Position numbers and translations under genes: made by a program. A stretch of 64,000 nucleotides of DNA. Source: Cupriavidus sp. WGlv3. Lineage in GTDB: Bacteria > Pseudomonadota > Gammaproteobacteria > Burkholderiales > Burkholderiaceae. The notes under the pieces were generated by a model. It searched no databases, was not told the origin of the DNA, and worked only from the letters and a program-made list of their open reading frames with translations. Positions 53,023-60,287 of this stretch are shown piece after piece. The stretch covers positions 1 through 64,000 of the forward strand of contig NZ_JALHRX010000018.1 in assembly GCF_023952475.1 (NCBI RefSeq), in the 5' to 3' direction. Positions within the stretch are counted from its first letter, which is position 1. Each line of letters starts with the position of its first letter.

Positions 53023-54459
53023 ATGCTGCAGAGCCCGAGTGTCATCGCCATCATCGTGCTGGCCTTTCACGTCGTAGGCGTGGTGGCCGCGCTGCATGCC
53101 GTCATGACGGTGCGCACCGCGCCGGGCGCGATTGCCTGGGCCGGCTCGCTGCTGATGATGCCGTACTTCACCCTGGTGCCTTACCTGATCTTCGGGCGCA
53201 GCACCTTCGCCGGCTATGTCGACGCGCGCCGCTTCAACGACGACCGGCTGCGCGAAATCCGCCACGGCATGACCCCGCGCGAGCGCGAGGCGCGCAGCGC
53301 CTGCGTGGTCCACGCGCCGGTGCAGGCCTGCATGCGCGCGCTGCCGCGGCTGACCGGCATGCCCTGCCTGGCCAATAACGATGTGCGCCTGCTCATCGAC
53401 GGCGAGCAGACCTTCGAGGCGATCTTCGCGGCGATGGCGCGCGCCCGGCAGGTGTTGATCGTGCAGTTTTTCATCGTCCACGACGATGCGCTCGGCCGGC
53501 GCCTGCAGGCGCTGATGTGCGAGCGCGCGCAGGCTGGCGTCAAGGTGTACTTCCTGTTCGACCGCATCGGCTGCCACGCCATGTCGCGCCGCTACGTGCG
53601 AACGCTGCTCGATGCCGGGGTCGAGGCGAGGGCGTTCTCCACGCATCGCGGTTTCGTCAACCGGTTCCAGCTCAATTTTCGCAACCACCGCAAGCTGGTG
53701 GTCGTCGACGGCTGCGAAGCCTTCATCGGCGGCCACAATGTCGGCGTCGAATACCTGGGCCAGCGTCCGCCGCTGGCGCCCTGGCGCGATACCCATATCG
53801 CGCTGCGCGGCAGCGCCGTGCTGGACTTGCAGATGGCCTTTGCCGAAGACTGGTACTGGGCCGCGCGCGAGGTGCCGCATCTGCTGATGCCGCCGCCAGA
53901 GGCGGGCGGAAGCATGACCTGCCAGGTGGTGCCGTCGGGGCCGGCCGATGCGCAGGAAACCTGCTCGCTGTTCTTTGTCGAGGCGATCCAGTCGGCGCGC
54001 CACCGGCTGTGGATCACGTCGCCGTATTTCGTTCCGGACGAGGCCGTGTTCGCGGTGCTGCGGCTGGCGGTGCTGCGCGGCGTGGACGTGCGCATCCTGA
54101 TCCCGGCGCGACCGGACCACCTGGTGGTCTATGCCGCCTCCACGCTGTACGCCCACAAGGCCATTGCCGCGGGCATCAAGATCTATCGCTACCAGCCCGG
54201 CTTCCTGCACCAGAAGGTGATCCTGATCGACGACGAGGCCGCCGCCATTGGCACCGCGAACCTGGACAACCGCTCGTTCCGGCTCAATTTCGAGCTGATG
54301 GTGATGACTGCCGACGAGGGCTTTGCGGCGCAGGTGGCGGCAATGCTCGAGGCCGATTTCGCGCAGGCCCGTCGGGTCGGGCTGGATGAATTCCTCGCCG
54401 CGCCGGCACCGCTGCGCGTGGCGATGCACGTCGCCACGCTGTTCGCGCCAATCCTCTGA
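53023..54459 (+). CDS. Cardiolipin synthase (phospholipase D superfamily)
   Basis: A 478-residue ClsA-type enzyme. Two N-terminal helices (SVIAIIVLAFHVVGVVAALH; IAWAGSLLMMPYFTLVPYLI) anchor it in the inner membrane. Two HKD motifs follow: FRNHRKLVVVDGCEAFIGG and FLHQKVILIDDEAAAIGT, each with H-x-K-x4-D. It joins phospholipids to form cardiolipin. The start is the first ATG of the frame; the ribosome site is weak. Monocistronic. Confidence 0.9.
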   Translation: MLQSPSVIAIIVLAFHVVGVVAALHAVMTVRTAPGAIAWAGSLLMMPYFTLVPYLIFGRSTFAGYVDARRFNDDRLREIRHGMTPREREARSACVVHAPVQACMRALPRLTGMPCLANNDVRLLIDGEQTFEAIFAAMARARQVLIVQFFIVHDDALGRRLQALMCERAQAGVKVYFLFDRIGCHAMSRRYVRTLLDAGVEARAFSTHRGFVNRFQLNFRNHRKLVVVDGCEAFIGGHNVGVEYLGQRPPLAPWRDTHIALRGSAVLDLQMAFAEDWYWAAREVPHLLMPPPEAGGSMTCQVVPSGPADAQETCSLFFVEAIQSARHRLWITSPYFVPDEAVFAVLRLAVLRGVDVRILIPARPDHLVVYAASTLYAHKAIAAGIKIYRYQPGFLHQKVILIDDEAAAIGTANLDNRSFRLNFELMVMTADEGFAAQVAAMLEADFAQARRVGLDEFLAAPAPLRVAMHVATLFAPIL

Positions 54460-54510
54460 GCCGCGGCCTGCCAGCACCCCTGCCATCCTCGATGCAACAA
54501 GCTTGTGACA

Positions 54511-54539
54511 GTTTGATTGTGTACACTGTTCACTATAAG
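54511..54539 (+). promoter_or_regulatory. Probable tetR promoter with overlapping GTGTACAC dyad
   Basis: GTGTACAC (54519-54526), a perfect 8-bp palindrome followed by GTTCAC, sits directly before TATAAG (54534-54539), with TTGATT upstream as a rough -35 (15-bp spacer). A regulator bound here would block the promoter, as expected for TetR autoregulation. Confidence 0.5.
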
Positions 54540-54583
54540 ACTCTGCACATCATGAACTGTCATTCGTTTTCCGGGAGGCCCGC

Positions 54584-55228
54584 ATGAACCGGGAAGCCTC
54601 CGCACCGCCCGCACGGGCGACCTACCGCCATGGCGACCTGCGCCGCGCGCTGCTCGACGCCGGCATCGCCCTGGCACGCGAGGGCGGCCCTGACGCCATC
54701 GTGCTGCGCGAAGCGACGCGGCGCGCCGGCGTGGTGCCCAATGCCGCGTACCGCCATTTCGCCAGCCGGCAAGACTTGCTGCAGGCGGTGCGCGCCTCGG
54801 CGCTATCCTCGCTGGCGATCGCGATGGAGGCCGAGATCGGCGGGCTGCGCCCGGGGCGCGGCGCCGCCGCGCATGCGCGCGCCTGCCTGCGTGCGGTCGG
54901 CACCGGCTACCTCCGCTTTGCCCTGACGGAAACCGGCCTGTTCCGCACCGCGTTCTCGGTGCCGGACGACGTCGAGGACGACGCCGACCCGGCCAAGGCG
55001 GGCAACAGCGGCCTGAACCCGTTCCAGTTGCTGGGCGCGGCGCTGGACCAGCTGGTGGAGGCGGGGGTGCTGCCGGCCGAGCGCCGGCCGGGCGCCGAAT
55101 ACCTGGCGTGGTCGGCCGTGCACGGCCTGGCGATCCTGCTGATCGACGGCCCGCTGCGCAGCCGCGCCAGCGAACAGGCGGAGATCCTGGGCCAGCGCGT
55201 GCTCGAGATGGTCGAGAAGGGTCTGTAG
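54584..55228 (+). CDS. TetR-family transcriptional regulator
   Basis: A 214-residue regulator. The helix-turn-helix (about 14-60) reads YRHGDLRRALLDAGIALARE, then LREATRRAGVVPNAAYRHFASR. The ligand-binding part has the WHG-type C-terminal domain (EYLAWSAVHGLAILLIDGPL). The ATG has GGGAGG upstream. No obvious target gene is adjacent, though the promoter region seems autoregulated. Confidence 0.88.
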   Translation: MNREASAPPARATYRHGDLRRALLDAGIALAREGGPDAIVLREATRRAGVVPNAAYRHFASRQDLLQAVRASALSSLAIAMEAEIGGLRPGRGAAAHARACLRAVGTGYLRFALTETGLFRTAFSVPDDVEDDADPAKAGNSGLNPFQLLGAALDQLVEAGVLPAERRPGAEYLAWSAVHGLAILLIDGPLRSRASEQAEILGQRVLEMVEKGL

Positions 55229-56140
<912 letters not shown>

Positions 56141-56190
56141 AGCGGGGAAATAAGGCGTCCGGGCCAGGGCGTCCCGGAAGCGCGGGCGCG

Positions 56191-56610
56191 CTAGGGCAGC
56201 TGGCGCAGTTGCCCGATGACGGACATCAGCCGCCCGTGCGCGACGATGACGCCGGACTCGTCCTGCAGCGCTTCCTGGTAGCGCTTGCGGAACGCGGGCT
56301 CGGCCCCGTCGCTGAAGAGTTTTTCGGCGGCGCGCCCGACGGCACGGCAGGTGTCGTCGTGGTGTTCCTTGGCCTCGAGCTCTTCGTCGATCTCGATGAT
56401 CAGGCGCGACAGCGGGTCGAGCCAGCGGAAGTAGTTGTCTTCAGTCACCAGCTGGACAAACAGGCCGGCCGGAATCGGACCGTTCAGGCGTTCATACTGG
56501 GCCCGGTCATAGCCGATGACTTCCTTGTGAACCTGCAGCAGGGCCGCGCGCAAGGCCTTCAGCCCGGAGCGGCGCGTTTCCTGCGTGGCGAGGAATTGTT
56601 CGTTGGGCAT
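56191..56610 (-). CDS. Hypothetical protein
   Basis: A 139-residue, mostly helical soluble protein (TRRSGLKALRAALLQVHKEV; LVTEDNYFRWLDPLSRLIIE; VIVAHGRLMSVIGQLRQL). I do not recognise the family. The ATG at 56610 has GGAG 6 nt upstream; the ATG 6 bp before it overlaps that site. It is convergent with the small TFPASDP gene and alone in its unit. Confidence 0.7.
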   Translation of the reverse strand: MPNEQFLATQETRRSGLKALRAALLQVHKEVIGYDRAQYERLNGPIPAGLFVQLVTEDNYFRWLDPLSRLIIEIDEELEAKEHHDDTCRAVGRAAEKLFSDGAEPAFRKRYQEALQDESGVIVAHGRLMSVIGQLRQLP

Positions 56611-56858
56611 GCCCATCTCCGCGTTTCCACTTGATCGGGTCCAGGCAGCGGCGCGTCGTCGCACGCCTGTACCGCCCGCGCTTGCGCGGCGGTGACTGTC
56701 TGCCGGATGTTCCGTGCGCGGCGTCCGGCCTGTGCCGGCACTGTCCCGCGCGCCTGCCAGTATAGGCAGGCCCCGCGGGGCGAGCCAGAGGCGCCGGCTA
56801 GCGAAATACCCGTATTTGCGCCGGCCGCGGCGCATGGTTGGCGGACATGGCGAGTCGC

Positions 56859-57980
56859 TCAGGGGCTGTCGGTGGCATCCGGTGCCAGCAGGTCGGCCGC
56901 GCGCGAGCGCCGTGCATCCGCAGCGCGGAAATAACGGACCACCGTCGATACGCTGGCATGTCCGGTCATGGCCATGGTTTCAGCCAGCGGCACTTGCCGC
57001 GCCGCCGCTTCCGTGACAAAGCCCGAGCGCAGCGAATGCGCGGAATAGTCGCCGTCCAGCCCAGCCAGCGCGCAACGGGCCTTGACGATGCGGCTGACCG
57101 CCGCATCCGACAAGCCTTCTCCCACATGTCCACCGCGCCGGATGCGGCGAAACAGCGGGCCGTGTTCGATCCCCGCTGCGGCCAGCCATGCCTCGAGCGC
57201 CTGCCCGGCGGCGCCGGTGACGGGCTTGGCGGTATCGGCGTGCTCGCTGCCCGACTGGTTGGTCTTCGACCAGCCCAGCACATAGACAAAGTCCCCGGGC
57301 CCCACGCGGGTGAGGTTGTCCATGGTGGCGCGCGCGACTTCGGAGCGGCGACGCCCGCCGCTGGCCCACGCGAACAGCAGCAGCGCGCGGTCGCGCAACC
57401 CGGCCAGCGAGCCATCGCAGGTATCGAGCAGGCGCAGCAGCGGCGCGCGCGTCAAGGCAGCCTTGCGTGCCTGGCGAAGGCCGCGACGCGCGTAGGCGCG
57501 CCGGGTGCTGGCCATCAGCTCTCGCACGCCGGCATCGGCGCAGGGGTTGGGCAGGCCTTGCAACTGGTGGGCCTTGGCGATGACCGCGAGCCGGTGGGTC
57601 AGCGTGGACAGCGCGGGCGGGCCGGGTCGTGCCTTGCATCCGTCAGCGACCAGCGCCTGGTCGATCGCCGCGGGCATCTCGCAGACAGGACCCTGCGGCG
57701 TCTGGCGCGTGGCGTGGTCGACGATGAACTGGATAACGACGGCGGGCGCAAGCGGAAGCCGCACGGGCTGCCGGTAGCGCAGGGCATACCAGGCAGACCA
57801 GTAGCGCAATGCGGACCGGTAGCTTGCCACCGTGTTTCGGGATTCGCCTTCCTGGCGCAACGCGTTGGCCGCCTGCTCGGCGAGAGGATCCAGTTGGGAC
57901 GTGCGGAGCGGGGCCGGTAAGTCGACATCGGAGGGAATCGGTGGGAAGTATGCCTCGTGGGCGTCTCGGATCTTTATCAT
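56859..57980 (-). CDS. Tyrosine recombinase/phage-type integrase
   Basis: A 373-residue site-specific recombinase. The SAM-like core-binding domain is at about 35-160 (GESRNTVASYRSALRYWSAW). The catalytic domain has LLLFAWASGGRRRSEVARAT (first Arg), a Lys in GWSKTNQSG, SAHSLRSGFVTEAA (H-x-x-R) and TGHASVSTVVRYFR (His and nucleophile Tyr), so all active-site residues are present. Divergent from the KfrA-like gene across 103 bp, and its start codon lies inside a palindrome. No tRNA or obvious attachment repeat is adjacent. Confidence 0.9.
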   Translation of the reverse strand: MIKIRDAHEAYFPPIPSDVDLPAPLRTSQLDPLAEQAANALRQEGESRNTVASYRSALRYWSAWYALRYRQPVRLPLAPAVVIQFIVDHATRQTPQGPVCEMPAAIDQALVADGCKARPGPPALSTLTHRLAVIAKAHQLQGLPNPCADAGVRELMASTRRAYARRGLRQARKAALTRAPLLRLLDTCDGSLAGLRDRALLLFAWASGGRRRSEVARATMDNLTRVGPGDFVYVLGWSKTNQSGSEHADTAKPVTGAAGQALEAWLAAAGIEHGPLFRRIRRGGHVGEGLSDAAVSRIVKARCALAGLDGDYSAHSLRSGFVTEAAARQVPLAETMAMTGHASVSTVVRYFRAADARRSRAADLLAPDATDSP

Positions 57981-57992
57981 ATTAAATATGAT
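57976..57992. promoter_or_regulatory. A/T-rich palindrome over the integrase start
   Basis: ATCATAT-TAA-ATATGAT, perfect 7-bp arms, covering the integrase start codon. A further GTATG/CATAC pair (57993-58013) follows. The whole 57975-58013 stretch is A/T-rich in a GC-rich region, so it may hold divergent promoters and a KfrA or recombinase binding site. Confidence 0.5.
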
Positions 57993-58083
57993 GTATGCTG
58001 TAATATATCATACCAATGCGGCGAATAAAAGCCGATAAGCATTCATTATCGAACCTTATTTGTGATTTTCCAGTTACCGCCAC

Positions 58084-59052
58084 ATGTCACCCATGGAAAC
58101 GCTCCGCAGCCGAGGCATCACCCGCGACGACGTCTGGCAAGCCGCCGACAGCCTGCTCAAGGCCGGGCAGCGGCCGACCATCGAACGCATCCGCCTGCAT
58201 CTTGGGCGAGGCTCGCCGAATACGGTGAGCCCGCACCTGGATGCGTGGTTTGCCGCGCTAGGCGGGCGGATCCAGGATCCGCAGGGGTTCGCGCCGGCGC
58301 CAGGCTGCCCCGAGCCCGTCACGGAAGCCGCGCGCTACCTGTGGGAGGCGGCGCTGCAAAGCGCCAGGGTCTCGGCCGAGGCCGCGTTGGCGCAGCGGGA
58401 AGCCGCACTGCTGGAAGCCAGCACGGCGCTGCAGCAGGAGCGCGAAGCCCTGGCGCAGGAACGCCAGGTCATGCAGGCGCGGCTCGAAGGCGCGGAGGCT
58501 GCCATGGCGGAACTGACGCGCGCGCGCGACGAGGCGGGAGAGCGCGCCGCGCGTGCCGAAACCGCTGCGGCCGCATGGCAGCAGCAAGCCGCAGCGCTGC
58601 GCGCCGAGCATGCCTCCGCGCTGGCCGCGCGCCATGCCATGCAGAACGATTTCGATGCCCGGCGCGCGGCATGGGACCAGGAGCGTGAAACGCTGATGCA
58701 ACGCACCGCCGCCAACGAGCGCCGCATGGCGCTGGAACTCGACGCGGCGCGGGTGGCCGCCAGGGAAGCGCAAAAGCTGCTCGAGGCCGAACGCAAGGCG
58801 GCGGTCGAGCGACTGAGCCGGGCCGCGGAGGCGGCGTCGCGCCAGGGCAGCGAGATGAGCCGGCTCGGCCAGTCGATTGCAGTGCTCGAGGAACGGGTGC
58901 GCCAGCGGGAACACCTGCTTGCGGAGTATCGGGAGCAAGCTGGGGCGGCGCCTGCCGACCCCACGGCTGCCGCAACGCCGCCCCGGCGGAGCCGTCCGGC
59001 TCGCATCGCGCTGTCCGCCGGCAAGGGGCGACGGCGTGCCCGCAGGCTCTAG
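58084..59052 (+). CDS. KfrA-like coiled-coil DNA-binding protein
   Basis: A 322-residue protein. The N-terminus (about 8-60) matches the KfrA DNA-binding domain: SRGITRDDVWQAADSLLKAG, then ERIRLHLGRGSPNTVSPHLD. Residues about 85-285 are one long coiled coil rich in Ala, Glu, Gln and Arg (ALLEASTALQQEREALAQER). The tail is basic (PPRRSRPARIALSAGKGRRR). KfrA of IncP plasmids is an autorepressor linked to stable inheritance. Chromosomal copies beside an integrase are common in this bacterial group. Met at 58093 is an alternative start. Confidence 0.85.
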   Translation: MSPMETLRSRGITRDDVWQAADSLLKAGQRPTIERIRLHLGRGSPNTVSPHLDAWFAALGGRIQDPQGFAPAPGCPEPVTEAARYLWEAALQSARVSAEAALAQREAALLEASTALQQEREALAQERQVMQARLEGAEAAMAELTRARDEAGERAARAETAAAAWQQQAAALRAEHASALAARHAMQNDFDARRAAWDQERETLMQRTAANERRMALELDAARVAAREAQKLLEAERKAAVERLSRAAEAASRQGSEMSRLGQSIAVLEERVRQREHLLAEYREQAGAAPADPTAAATPPRRSRPARIALSAGKGRRRARRL

Positions 59053-59103
59053 GTCAGCCAGGCTTTCCGGCAAAAAGCGCAGCGCAAGGCATGCTGGCGG
59101 TAA

Positions 59104-59135
59104 ATCAATTGAGCTATACTGAAGGCTCATTTGAT
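59104..59135. promoter_or_regulatory. Operator and promoter of the Xre/RES toxin-antitoxin operon
   Basis: ATCAATTGAGC and GCTCATTTGAT are 11-bp inverted arms with one mismatch around a 10-bp centre that starts with TATACT, a good -10 (59115-59120). A dimer bound here would cover the promoter. The antitoxin start codon follows 11 bp later. Confidence 0.65.
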
Positions 59136-59145
59136 GAGGTCTGCC

Positions 59146-59661
59146 ATGCCGCGCATGCTCACGCCCGAAGGCCATGATCCGCTTGCACACCAACGCCGGG
59201 CCGCCCGCGAACTCAGCGTCAATAGCTACCTGGCGGTTTACGAGGCCACGCTGTCGACCGAAGGCGCCATGTCGGTGATCCACGCCATCCGTGAGGGCGT
59301 GCCGGCTTCCGACCTCAACCGGCTGGCCGAATCCATGGGTACGAGCAAGGAACAGCTGATCAAGACGCTGGACTTGCCGCGTGCCACCGTCGACCGCAAG
59401 GCGCGCGCGCACCAGAACCTGTCGAGCGAGCAGAGCGAACGCGTGCTGGGCATGGTACGGCTGGTTGGCCAGGTACAGGCGCTGGTGGAAAGCTCGGGCG
59501 ATGCGCGCGGCTTCAATGCGGCGCAGTGGGTAGCGCAGTGGCTGGAGCAGCCGTCGCCGGCGCTGGGCGGGCAACGCCCCGCCGAGTTGATGGATACCGT
59601 CGCGGGCCAGCGCATCGTCTCCGACCTGGTGGCCAGGATGCAGAGCGGGGCCTACGCTTGA
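59146..59661 (+). CDS. Xre/MbcA/ParS-type antitoxin (DUF2384)
   Basis: A 171-residue antitoxin. The helical N-terminal Xre-like part (about 45-95) reads VIHAIREGVPASDLNRLAES, MGTSKEQLIKTLDLPRATVD. The C-terminal DUF2384 domain has QSERVLGMVRLVGQVQALVE, then GFNAAQWVAQWLEQPSPALGG and PAELMDTVAGQRIVSDLVAR, which blocks the RES toxin. The ATG at 59146 has GAGG 6 nt upstream. Its stop overlaps the toxin start by 4 bp. An inverted repeat over its promoter suggests autoregulation. Confidence 0.9.
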   Translation: MPRMLTPEGHDPLAHQRRAARELSVNSYLAVYEATLSTEGAMSVIHAIREGVPASDLNRLAESMGTSKEQLIKTLDLPRATVDRKARAHQNLSSEQSERVLGMVRLVGQVQALVESSGDARGFNAAQWVAQWLEQPSPALGGQRPAELMDTVAGQRIVSDLVARMQSGAYA

Positions 59662-60131
59662 GGCAGGCCTGGCGCATCGCGACCGACACGCCCGTCTACA
59701 CCGCGGACGATGCCAGCGGCGCCGGTGCCAAGGCGACCGGAGGGCGCTGGAACCGGCAAGGAACGCCCCTGATTTACGCGGCCTCGAGCATCGCGCTGGC
59801 TTGCCTGGAAACGCTGGTCCACCTGGGCTCGGCCGGCCTGCCGCTGAACCGCTACCTGGTCCGCATCGACATTCCCGATGACTTGTGGGCGGCGGCGCGG
59901 CACTTGACGGCCGCCAGCGCGCCGGTCGGCTGGGATGCCATTCCCGCCGGCAAGACCAGCCTCGACACCGGCGAGGCCTGTGTCAGCGCGGGCACCAGCG
60001 CCTTGCTGCTGGTGCCTTCCATCGTGATTCCCGAAGAGTACAACGTGCTGGTCAATCCCTTGCATGCGGATGCCAGGCGGCTGGCGTATACCAAGGTGCG
60101 CCGCTGGCAGTACGACGCGCGCCTGGCCTGA
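59658..60131 (+). CDS. RES-domain toxin
   Basis: A 157-residue RES-domain protein: AWRIATDTPVYTADDASGAG, ATGGRWNRQGTPLIYAASSI, ALACLETLVHLG and a C-terminal VPSIVIPEEYNVLVNPLHAD. The conserved Arg, Glu and Ser positions that name the domain are present. Characterised RES toxins (MbcT, ParT, Res) attack NAD+ or ADP-ribosylate PRPP synthetase. The likely start is TTG within TTGA shared with the antitoxin stop, which would keep toxin output low; no other start fits. Confidence 0.88.
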   Translation: MRQAWRIATDTPVYTADDASGAGAKATGGRWNRQGTPLIYAASSIALACLETLVHLGSAGLPLNRYLVRIDIPDDLWAAARHLTAASAPVGWDAIPAGKTSLDTGEACVSAGTSALLLVPSIVIPEEYNVLVNPLHADARRLAYTKVRRWQYDARLA

Positions 60132-60138
60132 GGCACGA

Positions 60139-60207
60139 TCACGCCGCGCCGCCAGCGCGCAGCAGGTGTTTCTGGATCTTGCCGCTGGTGGTCGATTTGC
60201 TCTTTCT
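60139..60207 (-). pseudogene. Remnant of the 3' end of an acyl-CoA ligase gene
   Basis: The minus strand reads RKSKSTTSGKIQKHLLR plus five residues and a stop. STTSGKIQKHLLR is the A10 motif with the catalytic Lys that ends AMP-forming acyl-CoA ligases. A TAA lies directly upstream in frame and no more of the ligase is found, since the neighbouring DNA encodes the RES toxin and the helicase. It is a scrap of 22 codons, marking a deletion or insertion boundary. Confidence 0.7.
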
Positions 60208-60248
60208 TTATGCGCGCGGCGCGGGAAGTGCGTCCTCGGCCAGGCCGC

Positions 60249-60268
60249 TACTGTATATTTGTACAGTT
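60249..60268. promoter_or_regulatory. LexA (SOS) box upstream of the helicase
   Basis: TACTGTATATTTGTACAGTT matches the LexA consensus CTG-N10-CAG with A/T-rich centre; it differs from the Escherichia ideal in few positions. It is 19 bp before the proposed helicase start, where binding would block transcription. Confidence 0.8.
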
Positions 60269-60287
60269 TCCGCCGTGCCCATTGTCT

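Noticed and set aside
56859-57980. Integrase as part of an insertion sequence or prophage
   Set aside because: No transposase, terminal inverted repeats, target duplication or phage structural genes are visible around it.
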